In this document: positions 23,701-35,627 of the stretch, in pieces
How the letters are laid out: every line of letters starts with the position of its first letter
Numbering within the stretch: the first letter of the stretch is position 1
Assembly (NCBI GenBank): GCA_018292915.2
Contig: JACVVK020000016.1
Span: forward strand, 3,211,001 to 3,275,000
Direction: 5' to 3'
Length of the DNA: 64,000 nt
DNA from: Batillaria attramentaria
Lineage: Eukaryota; Mollusca; Gastropoda; Batillariidae
Position numbers and translations under genes: made by a program
Notes under the pieces: generated by a model
Told to the model about the DNA's origin: nothing
The model's input: only the letters and a program-made list of their open reading frames with translations
Databases searched by the model: none

Positions 23701-26700
23701 AACGGCAGGTTCTCCCATCTAAAGTGGAGACTCCAGTCAAACCCTGCAATACAGCAGACAACATCAGTCAACACAAAGCATCTGCATAAATGGCTGTACA
23801 CATACTTGCAAGAAGGCTTTCAGAGTAACCACAAACCTACCATAAAAATTGTGCACAATTTAACTTCAGGACCATGAGCGGAACATAAATCTCTCTTTTG
23901 GTTACTGTAACTAATCAGTCATGTGATCCGAGGATGCACAAAATGTAAAACACAACCTGAAGTGAGCTTTCATATAACTTAATCTACAATGTATTTAATT
24001 TTCGTGAAAGGTTATAATTTATAGCTGTACCTCCTCTGGTCAGGTCAGCTGTGGGTTTGTATTCAAATGTCTGACCATCGATGGCATCAATGACTGGGCT
24101 GACTAGGCTGCGTGGATACTGAAATAAATCAACTGTGTCAATCAGGTATACGGTATGATGGGTGTGCTGATTGTATAATAGGTGTGCTGATGGTGTGTGT
24201 TAATGGTGTGTATGATGGATGTGCTGATTGCGATATAGGTGTGCTGATGGTGTGTAATGTGTGTACTGATTGTATGACAGGTGTGCTGATGGTGTGTGTT
24301 AATGGTGTGTATGATGGATGTGCTGATTGCGATATAGGTGTGCTGATGGTGTGTAATGTGTGTACTGATTGTATGACAGGTGTGCTGATGGTGTGCATGA
24401 TCGGTGTGCTGTGATACTAAGCTGACAGAAGACCTGAAACCACCGTTACAAACATTCACAAAAGACTGACCATAAGCATCTCATTGCAGAATATACCAAG
24501 CTTCACCAATACCTGTCTGATGTAGGCCAGAAGTGGCTCCAGCCAGCCTGCCGCCACCTCACAGTGACTGTCCACAAATGTCAGTACTCTACCTGATGCA
24601 GCCTCTGCTGCGATGTTACGAGACCTGGCAGCACCTTTCGCACAATGGAAAGAAAACAGAAAAGCATATGTCACAATGCTGATCTGAAAGTAACTGAGAC
24701 ACCCCATCCCCCTTGAGAATTTGTAAAGCTTTTTATACTACAGTATTACAATCACTCCCCTACAATGATCATGCTATGTAAGCTATGTAAAATGCTGGTG
24801 AGCTCAAAACACACCAGATGACTGAATCAAACAAAACTGCTGACAAACTGACCTTCACGTTGATTGTTCCGTATCAGTCGCACTTTTGGAATGTTAGCCA
24901 GCAGCAGCCCATCGTCCTCTGTCACAAAACCAACTCAACAGTGACTGGCATGATGGAATGCTCTACAGCAATAGCACTAACCATGGTACCAAGTCTAGGT
25001 CCTACTACAAAGCAATCACTATTGCAATTAGTAGGTCATACAATGTTTCCGATTACTCACTACAGTGCGTAAAATATGCACAGAAATCTGAAAATGACAC
25101 ACAAAATTTAAGTCACTGCATCCCAGGGACACACACGTTTCTTCTGGTACTGTCCTTGCCCATATTAACGATCTTTGCTGACAGCTGTCGCCAGCATAGT
25201 GATGTGAGTAGTGAAGACTGGTGATGATGTGACTTGAAAGTTCAATGACAAGCCAGAAGAAATGGCCGGCAAGTCAAAGTGTGATGAACGACGTGAACCC
25301 ACTGCCAGAGACAGCAGCAGTGCGCCGGAGGGGTCAGAAAAAAAAAATTACTAGGGGTTTCTCAGAAGTTGCAAAAGGACCCCCTGAAATTCTGGAAGAT
25401 GGTCACTGCGACCCTTTAGTGTGAAAGCTATGGGAAATGGGAAACAATGGTCATAGTTCTGTTTGATGCAGTGCACCAAAGTTCTCCGTAATGTACGGAC
25501 AGCAAGTGTGCAATCCCGCGCACTTGCTATTGTACAGTGAAATCTACCAAGAAAGTGCAGCTTACCATGTTCAATGTTTGCACATAACAGTGATGACAAT
25601 CTCACAATCTAATCTTGAATGTACTCAAAATGCTACTGTAAATGGAGCATCTCACTTACTGTTGTCACTGAAGTCATCAAGAAGAATCACTTCCTTCACA
25701 AGGTGTAGAGGAGACCGTGTGAGGACACTGTGAAAACAGAATTAAAGAAAAATATGCATGCACCAGTAAACTGAAAACAACATGGTTTCCCAGAACTTTT
25801 CTTCTCGAATTCATAAGTGCACTGGGGATACATGGCATTTGGTGTAGTTTTTAAAGTATCCAGCTTTGGATCCTGAGCTGCCTGGTTCAAATCCCTGGTG
25901 GACAGGAATTTGGTTGGATTTGTCCTTTCCAACTCGAGTCAAAATCACATGCAGACTCGTTTTCAGTGCCTGTCTCGCCTTCCTGTACACACGCACACAC
26001 AACACCAAGCATACACATTAAAAATCCCATTTCATATGGGAGGGGCCGCGGCATGGAAAATAACCACACACTGTGCATGCTGGGGAAAAAAAAAAAAAAG
26101 GTGGTGCCGTACTATACTCCCCCCTGGCAGAGCAAACCAAATTTCTCGGCACTGCAGCTGCACTGATTGTGGGTACATGTAACAACACAGTGGATGTAAA
26201 AACACCTGAATGATTCAGCTTCATTGATGGAGAATGGCCTTAAAAAATAAAATTATCAGAGCATTGTAAGTGAACACAAGTTTTGAAAGCAGTAAATGCT
26301 GTTATGTGAAGATAAGGAGAAAAACCCTCAGCAAACTGTACCTGATGAGTGTGCGTAACAGTGTAGACCTTGCTTCATTGTGGAAGGTGATGATTATACT
26401 TGTGACAGGCAGCAATACTGACTTGGACGGATACAAAGTTTTGCACCTGCACACCATTACATAAAGACAACATTAATTTCCTGTTTCTCCACTATGTTAA
26501 TGTAGATCACTTTTCCCAGGATCAATTTCAATCAAGCGTGCTTTGTGCAGGGACCCAGCGTCATGCACTTGTCAGTCATAACAACATTATCATCATAACA
26601 GCTGGGGACAATAATTTGATTTGATTCATTACCTTGATTTGATTTGAAATGCATGGAACACCCTCACACATAATTATGACCATGAAAAAGAATCAAATCA

Positions 26701-29199
26701 TTTTTTTTTTTTTTGGGGGGGGGGGGGGGGGGGAGGAAATCTCATAAAGCACTGTTCTTTTATATTTACAACTTGCCATTGTCCATCAACTGCTATGATT
26801 TCCTTTCAGTTGGTGTCCTTGGGCCCTCTACCCCCCCCCCCCTCCCCCACGTCTGAGTACCTGTCAGGCCGGACGTCAGGCACGGGGCGATCAGGGGGCA
26901 GTTGATGGCTGGTGACAACGTTAAAACCGTGACGCCTGTTGGGGTTCACCTCATCCCCCTCCTCCAGCAGACCAATGTATCGCTTGGCATCCACCGACTT
27001 GGGATCAAATGTCACCTGGAAACAGTGACCACAGACATACATAACAAAACCAGTGTTATGTATGGCTCGGTTGTGACCATGCGCCCATGATGCCAGGAAT
27101 GGATTATAAGAGCGCATGGGGGGAGGGGGGGGGGGGAAAGCGGGATGTTTTGGGGGGGGGGGGTTTGTTTTGATTTTGTTGTTGTTTGTTTGGTGTTTGT
27201 TGCTGACTGAATAGATATTTTTTCTTGGAGACATGTCACCTGATGAAAAAATCCCAACAACAACCCCAAACTCTCCTTGAATTCTCGTGTATAGATTTGC
27301 CTCTGACTTGAAGTAAAGCGGTCAGCTGAGAGAACTAACTGTACAACACTCCCTCTCCAACAGACTCGATCTCTACGTGTGATCTTTGACATTTTCAGTG
27401 TCGCGGCCAGCACAATGTCAGGGTTTAATTGAGTGGTTATCTGTCAGCCACTGATCACGAATACAGCAGTGTGGCGGCCTTTCACTCTTACCCGGCCATG
27501 TCAGTAGTACTGTGGTTAATTATATTGCTCCTCTATCTGGGCACTTGGGGTGGGGGGGGGGGGCGACCTTGTGATCACCACACTCTGACCGTGGTCATGA
27601 TCGCTAGAAGCCTAGCAGTTCACTGTGTCACCACGTCCAGTGGTAATCCCAGTGTCAACACGAGCACAGCCCTGTGAGACTTTTACTTCATAGCGCCGAG
27701 ACCGGATACACCCGACGCTGTTGGCGTTGAGCCTTGCAGTGTACACACTGTCGTCCGGCAAAGCGTTGCCTGGTTACCCGTAACCGATTTTCTAAAGGCT
27801 ACGCGACGCGGCGGGGTGGCGGATCAGCAGCATCCACGCACCAGTGTCCTTTGTCTCACAGGGCCGGATCTAGGGGAGGGTGCTTGGGGGTGCTCGAGCA
27901 CCCCCCCCCCCCAAAAAAAAAAAAAAACACTGCCAAAATGCACCAGATTGCACAGATTTGCACCATTTTTCTCAAAATTTTCCGGGGGAGCATGCCCCCG
28001 GACCCCCCTAGAGGGGCGTGCCTGCTTTGCAGGCACGCACTCGTGGCTTCGCCACTTCGATGAGAAGACCCTAAAACAATTTTAAGCACCCCCCCTCAAA
28101 AAACTTTGATCCGGCCCTGTCTCAGCATCATGTCCCCGGCCGCTCTGTCTCCTCCTCCCGTCTTCGTTCGACTACATACTAGTAGTTACTTACTCACACT
28201 GATCCCACTTTCTACGTACGCCACCTCACCGCCTATCTCCATATGACACTGACCATGTGTCGTGATCTGATCCAGTGGGTAACGAGCGTAAAATGACAGT
28301 GACAAGAACGCCGCCAGGATCACGTTGGGTGCGGGACGGTATCAGTGTCGGCTGAAAATTTCACAGTGTGTGTATATAAATTATATGGCCCTGTTTTCAA
28401 AATGAACTCAATCGTTTCACTGCATAACTGACTCAGTCGTTTTTTTTACAACTTCAAGTTCCAAGCCCGAGTTTCTCCAACTCCGAGTCGTCAACTTTAT
28501 CCTTTACCATCATGGCCGCAGGCATGTGCTGTGAAATCGAAACTCAGTACGACTGTGTACTGAAACAACATAGCGACTGCACCATTACCACAAGGTAACC
28601 CCAACCCGAAACCTGACCCTAAACCGAACTAAACAGGCGAACTCTACTAAATGAACGTGACTGCATTGGTACAGTTCGCCCGATACGACCCAAGGGTGCG
28701 GACTATACATGCATGTACTAACTGAGCACCAGCAGCATCAGTTTTCTCTGTAGCAATGTCTATCGAAACGCATGACATGAAACCAGTATGTCTGGTGCAT
28801 GCGAGATCGTGTGTCAAGTAGTGTAAACCCAACACGTACCACTGCATGGTCCCATACAAACTGGTGCAGCGAAAGACCCTTTAGCGGATGTAGAGGCTTT
28901 GGTGTAGCTGATGCCGACAGTGCTGAAAAGTTATACGTAAAACCTCCATGGCAACACGTCACCTACGAAGGAAATCGTATCGGCTTACATGAGACATAAA
29001 CATGTCCTATAAGCTGCAACTGTGAAATCGCGCATTTAGTCAGACCGGCTGCCAAGCAAACCATAGTATACTCCACAATACTCACTTCGTTCCCCAGCAA
29101 CGAACTTCGCCAGAATGCACTGTCTTTGACTAAGTACAGAAATCCCAAAACAGCGCTTCCGATGACCAAAGCAGTCAGCAGTCTCTTCTTTTTTCTCAT
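18930..29199 (-). CDS. GALNT: Polypeptide N-acetylgalactosaminyltransferase, GALNT2/14/16-like
   Basis: Golgi type II membrane enzyme that starts mucin-type O-glycosylation by moving GalNAc from UDP-GalNAc to Ser/Thr. Exons in transcript order: 29086-29199, 26861-27015, 26342-26446, 25660-25727, 24853-24918, 24513-24634, 24031-24118, 23665-23743, 23019-23122, 22612-22741, 21962-22054, 21043-21126, 20542-20668, 19497-19613, 18930-19109; 1632 nt, 543 aa, every phase consistent. A short basic tail and membrane anchor occupy about residues 1-24, and the stem is unusually short. GT-A domain: [18 protein letters not shown] near 110, DSH metal motif at 191-193, [12 protein letters not shown] near 239, and VGH retained. 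The C-terminal ricin-type lectin (about 410-535) keeps three CL(D/S)...QxW repeats. Odd: the canonical WGGEN-x-E reads WGGDNFD (295-301), and the AGGLF stretch reads SGSIF. The motif set is closest to vertebrate GALNT14/16, from memory. Activity is plausible but not certain. Confidence 0.95.
19796..20026 (-). pseudogene. Zinc-finger (TTF/BED-like) N-terminal fragment in GALNT intron 13
   Basis: The minus-strand frame from ATG 20026 has a Lys-rich stretch and then [20 protein letters not shown], i.e. a Trp, an acidic patch and C-x2-C. This resembles the N-terminal zinc-binding segment of hAT-transposase-derived proteins (ZNF862-like). The frame dissolves into a (GT)n repeat and stops, without the remaining zinc ligands or a catalytic core. 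The block is flanked by exact 17-bp direct repeats (gccattcgggctaccgc) at 19711-19727 and 20204-20220. It lies inside a GALNT intron in the same orientation. It could be a broken insertion; assignment from memory of the family. Confidence 0.4.
20669..20729. repeat. (CA)n microsatellite forming the acceptor tract of GALNT exon 13
   Basis: On the minus strand this is a (TG)n run directly followed by CAG and the exon start at 20668, so the repeat occupies the place of the polypyrimidine tract. Confidence 0.9.
21378..21855. mobile_element. PIF/Harbinger-like MITE with TAA target duplication
   Basis: The ends aggccattcttaaccgggc (21378-21396 region) and gcctggttaagaacggcct (21837-21855) are inverted repeats with two mismatches. 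TAA flanks both sides (21375-21377 and 21856-21858), the 3-bp TWA signature of PIF/Harbinger. Inside, a plus-strand frame of 33 codons starts at ATG 21627 ([14 protein letters not shown]...) and stops at 21728, possibly the remnant of a parent transposon gene. It lies in GALNT intron 11. Confidence 0.75.
24150..24412. repeat. Minisatellite with 99-bp higher unit (GALNT intron 6)
   Basis: Built from tgtgctgatggtgtgt-type words; the long unit starting tgctgatggtgtgtgttaat recurs 99 bp apart (24185 and 24284). Open in frames on both strands by composition only. Confidence 0.9.
25839..26185 (+). mobile_element. tRNA-derived SINE, family C (GALNT intron 3)
   Basis: An A-box-like tggtgtagtttttaaag (about 25847) is followed by a B-box ggttcaaatccc (from 25884) at tRNA-like spacing. 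A body with attaaaaatccc and a 3' A-rich stretch follows. Ends and target duplication are not resolved. Confidence 0.45.
27859..28119. mobile_element. MITE with 12-bp TIR (cagggccggatc), hAT-like
   Basis: The left end cagggccggatc (27859-27870) and the right end gatccggccctg (28108-28119) are perfect inverted repeats, flanked by tctca on both sides (27854-27858, 28120-28124). The 261-bp body carries poly(C)/poly(A) runs and small hairpins (gtgcctgctttgcaggcac; gtggcttcgccac). No coding capacity. It lies in GALNT intron 1. Confidence 0.85.
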
Positions 29200-30196
29200 T
29201 CTGACGACGAAAATACAGGCATCACAGAAACGAACACAACCTATGCCCGTTTGTGTGAATGCACCGCATTAGGATGGTAGCAACCTTTTTTTAGGACCGT
29301 GCCTGCATGGCAAGTGAAGGAGATGGTTCAACGGCACCAGGTCGCGTGTTAGGCGCTCTCAAGTGGCAATGCAGCCTTATGAACAACTGCCGGAGTGGGT
29401 GGGTATGAACCACTCATATCAGATGAGCAACAACCGGATAATGATGCTGTTACTCCAATGCTGCAAACTTGCGGTGGTCTGGTTTGAAAGCAGTTTAGTA
29501 GATATAGAGTTCTAGGCATTTTCACGCAGCTTGTCTAGACGTCAAATTTCTCATTATAATGAATGAGACCGAAAGCGCGGCAAATCCGCCTCGGCTTCCA
29601 TTTCTATGGCTGTTTTCCTGAAACCATCACAGGCTTGTGAGAACTTTGATGACGACATCGTTCGTAACAAGGGATAAAAACAAAACCCAGAAGCATTCCG
29701 TATATGTTTAGACTGTCGTATAATTTTATTAGAACTGCACGTACAGCGACCACTAATCAACTTTGAACGGCTTCCGGACGGTGAATTCATGGAGCCAAGC
29801 ATGTTGGTATTTGGGGTAGCGTGAAAAGGGCTCCAAAGTTGCTGAGCGGTGTCGATCTGAAGTCGATTACAGCTGTTGTGAGCTGTGGCTGCGCCGCCGT
29901 CTGTCTGGACCACAGAGCTTGGTTTTGTTTACTGGCAGAGGCACGAGAGACGAGAAGGCGATTCCTTCACTTCTGCTGCTCTCCCCCTCCGAGCTTAGCT
30001 CTGTGGCAAGTATCGCGATAGTGTACACGTGGCTTGTTCGACAACGGACTGTCTTACACAGAGATGTCTGTTTTCCGGCTGCCGTACATACCGCGTGGGT
30101 TTGTCAAAATGTAGAGATGGGGTGAGCATTAACTAAACTATGCAGTCGGGGGTAGGGAGGAGGGGGGGGGGTAGTTCGTATCCTTGTACGACAGGG

Positions 30197-30231
<35 letters not shown>

Positions 30232-30408
30232 CCCGTGATCGTCACAAATTACGGTGGTTCCCGCTGTCACTATCAATAGACTACTGGGCGGGCAGCTGAC
30301 TTTTTCCGGCTTCGAACTACAGCGACAGTAACTGTCCTTCCGCACTTCCAAACCGGCAGATCAGTCACAGTATCATTCTAGACATTCCATATCTTTCTGC
30401 GCCCGGTG

Positions 30409-30409
<1 letters not shown>

Positions 30410-30457
<48 letters not shown>

Positions 30458-30463
30458 CGCGCG
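30410..30463. repeat. (TG)n(CG)n microsatellite
   Basis: About 20 TG units pass directly into about seven CG units, an alternating purine-pyrimidine tract of the kind that can adopt Z-DNA. Confidence 0.9.
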
Positions 30464-30620
30464 TTTGGCTCACCAGTTGTATAACCTTACGTACTGACGT
30501 ACATATATGGACTGAGTCAGTCTTGTCCGAGCCGACTCTGCAATCACTGAGTTTTCCCATCGAGGGATTAATACAGATTATCTTATCTTACTTTTTCTTA
30601 TCTTACTTTATCTTAAAAAA

Positions 30621-30663
<43 letters not shown>

Positions 30664-30879
30664 TGCATCAGGACAATTACAACACAGATCATCGTTTAAG
30701 AAAATAAAGTAATAGGAAACTGAAAAGAAAACGGCTATAGAACCGCTCATGTGTGCCAAACGCCGTCATTGAACATCGAGTGGCAAAACGCGTGCAACAT
30801 TCAAGCAAAGACGTTTCTTTTTCTCTCTCTGGTCGTCCTTGGTAGGGGGGGGGGGTTAAAGTGGGCAGGAGAGGGTTAA

Positions 30880-31065
30880 ACGGGCCTAGGCCAGAGTACA
30901 CTCCGGGGTATAGTCTGGACTGACTAGGCCAGTTTATACGGGAGTATAGTCTGGGCTAGGCCAGTTTAAACGGGGGGATGGTCTGGGCTAGGCCAGTTCA
31001 TACGGGGGTATAGTCTGAGCTAGGCCAGTTTATTTGGGGGTATACTCCAGGCGGGGTATAATCTG
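30880..31065. repeat. Minisatellite, 32-bp unit, about 5 copies
   Basis: The word ctaggccagttta recurs with exact 32-bp spacing at about 30925, 30957, 30989 and 31021, with a looser copy near 30887. It lies upstream of the methyltransferase. Confidence 0.9.
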
Positions 31066-31443
31066 GACTGCTACACCGGTTCACTCAACTCACTTGAGTA
31101 ATGATGAGCACTGACTTTGCAATGATTATGGCACACTGTAGCTTTGCTTTTACTAACTAAATATATGTAAACCATATTCCAAAACCGTCACTTATACTGA
31201 TGTACAAATTTGTAAGCAGGTTGCGCGATGAACACGATTCGGCGAAGGTACATGTATACAGGCAGCACTTTGAAATTGGGTTATTTCATGAATTGCAGTA
31301 AGTAGACATAGCCTAGCGGAAGCCGTGCAGGTGCCTTTCCGACACGAGACTATCAGGGTAGGGGGTCCACCACTATTATCCGAGAAAGAGTATAGACCTA
31401 CGTAGTTTTATCTTTATCTCACCTTGTGTGACATTCTTCAGCT

Positions 31444-34400
31444 ATGGCTACGGTGTTTGGAATCGACCACAAGTACTTTGCAGTGAGCACAATAGCGGTT
31501 TCCGTCGGTGTTGCTGTGTACACGACCTACCGGCTCGCGCAGCGTTCGAGAAACTCAAGTGACTATTACGAGACACGAAAACTAGTTAACGAATACTTGA
31601 TGTTTCACTACGGTCAGCCGAAAGAAGTTCTAGCTTATGAAGACTTTGGGCCAAACGACTCCTTAGATTTTCCAAAGCGATGTGCTGAGCTATGCCTGAG
31701 ACACTACAAACCGGGACAGGTAAGAGGTCCTACACTTGTATGTGTGTCGTCTGCTAGTCACATAGATCTATACATGTGTTTCCTTGTTTGAAACACACTT
31801 TTGAAAAGCATTTCGGTCTGTGGTCACCTAACTGGAGATGATACATAGAAAATGACATTAAAAAAAAAAAATCAAATGATCGAGAAAACGTTAAAAAAAA
31901 AAGACTATGGAGTTTCCAACATTATACACTGTCTTTGCGGAAACTAGCAATACAGCTCAGCGAAACAGCCATCTGTTCGGAAATTGCTCAGAGAGATAAA
32001 TACACTGTAATAGCTTCGTACCAGTAAAGGTCGCTAGGTCAGTCAAATACAGACCTGCCTACCCACCAAACATGACATGAGTAGTGCCAAAAACCAAATG
32101 AGTAGTTTCCTGGCCAAATGAGTAGTCCGAACGTATCCCAACCAAAATGTGCAAGATTGTTGCTTAAGCTACAAATCAACTATTCTATTCTTTGGCTTGT
32201 TTGATTCAACTGGTTACAGTGTACTACCATAGTATCTCAGCATGGTTTTTTGTGTGTGTATTTTTAGCCAAATTTCTTTCTACCGGGTATTTATACATTG
32301 TTAAACTTTGAATGAGGCTCGTTCAAAAAGCTGGATCGGTGCAAGCAAAAGTTCAGATCGGATTTGACAAATGCTAACCGCTAAATTACGTAGATTTAGG
32401 GGGAAAAAAATGTGTAGTGGGGCAATTAAATGCGTAGTAAGCCCAAAATTACTTAGTTTTCTATGGTCAATGTGTAGTGTAGGCATGCAGGTCTGCAAAT
32501 ACCACCCCCACATAGGTCATTTGAGCTATTCCAAATACATGTAGCCAATGTGAGTGTGAAGAATGGAGAGGTATTTTTGTCCTACAGATTTATCTGCCTG
32601 TCTGAGTACTTGGACACATTTTTATAGCTGTATTATGATACTGGCTTTACCTGAAATGGCAGAGTTGAAGACGTGCTTCCCGTCAGCAGAAATAATTCAT
32701 GGAGTTCAGTAGATCTGCTCCGCAGCAACAAAAAATAGAAAAGAATCCATGCCCAAACAAAGCCCAAAGCAAACTAAAATTACTTGAAACTGATGCTGGC
32801 CCAACTTGCAAAAAAAAAAAAAAAAAAAATCACACTGGATGTTCCTTGGTTATGAAAGCTATGTGTTGTAGCTAAAATGGCCGAGAACCACGACAGTTGG
32901 TGCATGATATATACCTCAGTAAAACATGCCTGCAGAATGTTTATATTTACCTCATTGGTAAGTTTTACCTCCCTAGGCCTTCTCTGCTAAAATCTACTCG
33001 TGTGTTTGATCTAGGGAGTGACGTCTGTTCATAACCCTATGGCTACCCTGCCTTATATCACTCAACACTGACATTGTCACACCATTATTTTTCACTACTT
33101 TGCAGCCTGGAGTTCCCAACAGGGCTCTTGATATTGGCTGTGCGGTTGGAAGGTCAACCTTTGAACTTGCCCGGGTTGTTGAGGAGGCTATTGGCATCGA
33201 TTACAGCCATGCATTTGTGGCTGTCTGCAACAGTCTGAAAGATGCAGGTTCTATGGACTACACCATGACTACAGAGGGAGATCTCTACACAGAGCACAAA
33301 GCTGTTGTGCCCCAGAGCATTGTAAGGATTGTCTTTTTTCATTTTGTAAGAGTTGGTGCATCATCTTCATTACCCAGATCAGTCACATATATACAGGCAG
33401 AACCACCCCACATTGCTCAGAATAGTTCACAAAGCTGTGTGTTGTACAAGATATGCTGTGATACTGATAGTAGCTGGCTTTCTTGTCATCTTGCTGCAAA
33501 GTGCAATGCTTGGGATGAACCCATCTTACGCTGAAATGCTTTTGTACAGTACCAACATTATCATGGACTTTTGACTGGTAAATAGCACAGGATGGCATGC
33601 ACTGTACAGCTCATGTCCACATATCGTCGATACATGTATGTTTAGTTTGTGGCAACAGAGCGTTTGTGCATCAGGGGTGACAATCTGTGTGTGTAGCATT
33701 TTTTTCTCACTGAATGAAGGCTAACTGGCTTATTTTTATTCTGATCCATGAGCTATTTTTGCTTCTTTGAAAGTTAAAAACAAACACCAAAACAAAACAA
33801 AAATCATAACCCAGTGAGTTGAAGCAGAAAAGTGATTTTTGAAAAGCTTATCATGTGCGCTTTCCATTTACACTGTAGTTGTGTTTTCAGGTCCTAGGAC
33901 AGCTGCAAGTCTAGTCCTTGAAAACAATAACTGTAAATTATGTGGGCACTTTACCCAATTTCTTGAGTTGGCTCAAAGCGCTGCGAGCTCAACCCAACAC
34001 GCTCACGTGAATCACATGCATTCTCTCACACACTGGACATGAACACATTACAGTCACGTGATGCGAAGGATCAGCTCCGCTATTTAAGTTTCGGAAATTA
34101 AAATTGCATTTATTTTCAAATTTTGTGGGCTGAGGATTTCCAAAGAAGACAGGGAGGAAGCTGGAGTACCGGGCCGGGACAGAGCCCCCGATGATCAACC
34201 CGAATAAACGGTGCCACGTACGAGAAGAAAAAATTCTTTGTCCCGAGTGGGACTCAACCCTGACCTCTCACATTGGTGGTGAAGTCTCGTAATCACTAAA
34301 CTACAGACCACCCCAAATACGAAAATGAAGAACTTTCCTTTCTTTTAAATGTTTTCTTTTTAATGGTCAGCAGAGGTTTCATTCGAACTTTTCTCTTGAG

Positions 34401-35131
34401 TTAACGCGAGTTTGCATTGTGAGCGTGTGTTTTCTGTTACATGATTTGAAAGACGAATAGAGTAACATACAACAATGACATCACTCTTTGCAGAGTCGCA
34501 AAAGGACCAGGTTTCAGCAAGGGGATGCATGCAGCCTTCCAGGTGATCTGGGACAGTTTGGTGTAGTTCTGGCTGCAAACTTGATCTGTCGTCTTCATCA
34601 GCCTAAAGCTTTCCTGCAGCGGCTTGGTTCCTTGGTAGCACCAGGTGGGATTCTGGTAATCACTGCGCCCTACACATGGCTGGAACAGTTTACTGACAAG
34701 GTACGGTACAATGGGAGTGAGAGTGTCAAGCAGTGCTCACACTTGTAGGGTCTGTGCATTTGGCTACATGTAGTAACAGGGCTGCCACTTTCTGAGAGAC
34801 AAAAAGCCTGAAAATTGACCCTCAAAATCTGAATGGAAGGAAAGCCAAACTACAGGGAGCCAGTGGAAGGAAGAAAGGACTTTGCCCGAAAAAATGTGGC
34901 AGCCCTAAATATGACAATATGAGACGCAAAATGCACCTTACCCGGGAAGGCCGACGGTCCAGCGATAGACACAGACTCGCGATTATTTCGCCGGAAAAGC
35001 CGGAAAAACCGGAAACGGCTTTAAAAAGCCGGAAAGCTCTTCACAGCCGGTTCAAAAAGCCGGAAATCAGGCCACAGGAGGAAGAGTGGCAGCCCTGTAG
35101 TAAGTTGCAGGTTTTTTTTTGGTTGTACTTG

Positions 35132-35166
<35 letters not shown>

Positions 35167-35627
35167 GGGAAGGAGAAGGGAGGCTATAGTGACTCATTGT
35201 AAATTGCAGTTTGGTTTGTGTGTACCGGTATGTGTGTGTGTCTGAAAATAAATTACATACATCAGCACAGTGCGCAATCTAAAACTAAAAGAACTGCATT
35301 ATCACTCCAAATATGTGTGGATGTGCATCTCTATAGCTGTTGTTTTTCATGCAGGTTTTAAAACAGTAATTGAGATAATGTTGCATTGGTTGTAGGTTTC
35401 TGTCACAGTTTATGAATTGTTCATGCTGTATTTGCTGGCAGTCTGTATGGTTGGGTGGATACAAAGACAAGGATGGACGACCAGTCACAGGGTTTGACAC
35501 ACTGAAGAAAGAGCTGGCAGCATGCTTCATTCTCCTGGAAGATCGCAACATGCCTTTCCTGATCAAAGAAACAGCACGCAAGCACCAGTGGACAGTGGCT
35601 CATGCTACTGTGTGGCAGCGAAAGTGA
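31444..35627 (+). CDS. SAM-dependent methyltransferase, OvoA C-terminal-like (putative 4-mercaptohistidine N1-methyltransferase family)
   Basis: Four exons, 31444-31719, 33106-33321, 34494-34700 and 35442-35627, all phase 0, 294 aa. A hydrophobic segment at about residues 12-30 looks like a membrane anchor or signal anchor. After it comes VNEYLMFHYG, then a class I methyltransferase fold with motif I ALDIGCAVGR (99-108), an acidic residue in GID (Asp124), QQGDA, LAANLICRL and APGGILVITAPYTWLE, and a C-terminal WLGGYKDKDGRPV...GFDTLKKEL block. This pattern matches, from memory, the family described as putative 4-mercaptohistidine N1-methyltransferase (TIGR04345), related to the methyltransferase half of ovothiol synthase OvoA, but here without the sulfoxide-synthase half. 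Ovothiol is known from molluscs and other marine invertebrates. The actual substrate is inference. The ATG follows a possible acceptor (ttcttcag), so a 5' noncoding exon is possible. A poly(A) signal AATAAA lies at 36016-36021. Confidence 0.88.
32050..32495. mobile_element. MITE with 9-bp TIR (cagacctgc) and 6-bp duplication
   Basis: cagacctgc (32050-32058) mirrors gcaggtctg (32487-32495). caaata flanks both ends (32044-32049 and 32496-32501). No reading frame. It lies in methyltransferase intron 1. Confidence 0.75.
34105..34314 (-). mobile_element. tRNA-derived SINE, family A, copy 1
   Basis: On the minus strand: ggtctgtagtttagtgatta (A-box-like), then gggttgagtcccac (B-box-like), then tggcaccgtttattcg, atcatcgggggct, and the tail gcccacaaaatttgaaaata. 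The same order of blocks occurs at 59137-59530. It lies in methyltransferase intron 2. Confidence 0.7.
34777..35097. mobile_element. MITE with 13-bp TIR (cagggctgccact) and 6-bp duplication
   Basis: cagggctgccact (34777-34789) is the exact inverse of agtggcagccctg (35085-35097). tagtaa flanks both sides (34771-34776, 35098-35103). A second end-like word, gtggcagccct, lies inside near 34906, suggesting a composite or rearranged copy. It lies in methyltransferase intron 3. Confidence 0.8.

Larger units (their letters stand above)
29200..31443. promoter_or_regulatory. Head-to-head intergenic region between GALNT and the methyltransferase
   Basis: Both start codons face outward across 2.2 kb, so both promoters must lie here or in 5' introns. 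The region holds (CA)n at 30199-30229, (TG)n/(CG)n at 30410-30463, (CT)n at 30629-30660 and the 32-bp minisatellite. No TATA element is asserted. Confidence 0.55.

Noticed and set aside
24112..24414. Cysteine-rich repeat protein
   Set aside because: Translation of a minisatellite inside a GALNT intron, open on both strands.
29554..29913. 119-codon minus-strand frame upstream of GALNT
   Set aside because: No known domain and no splice connection to GALNT; could be 5' noncoding sequence.
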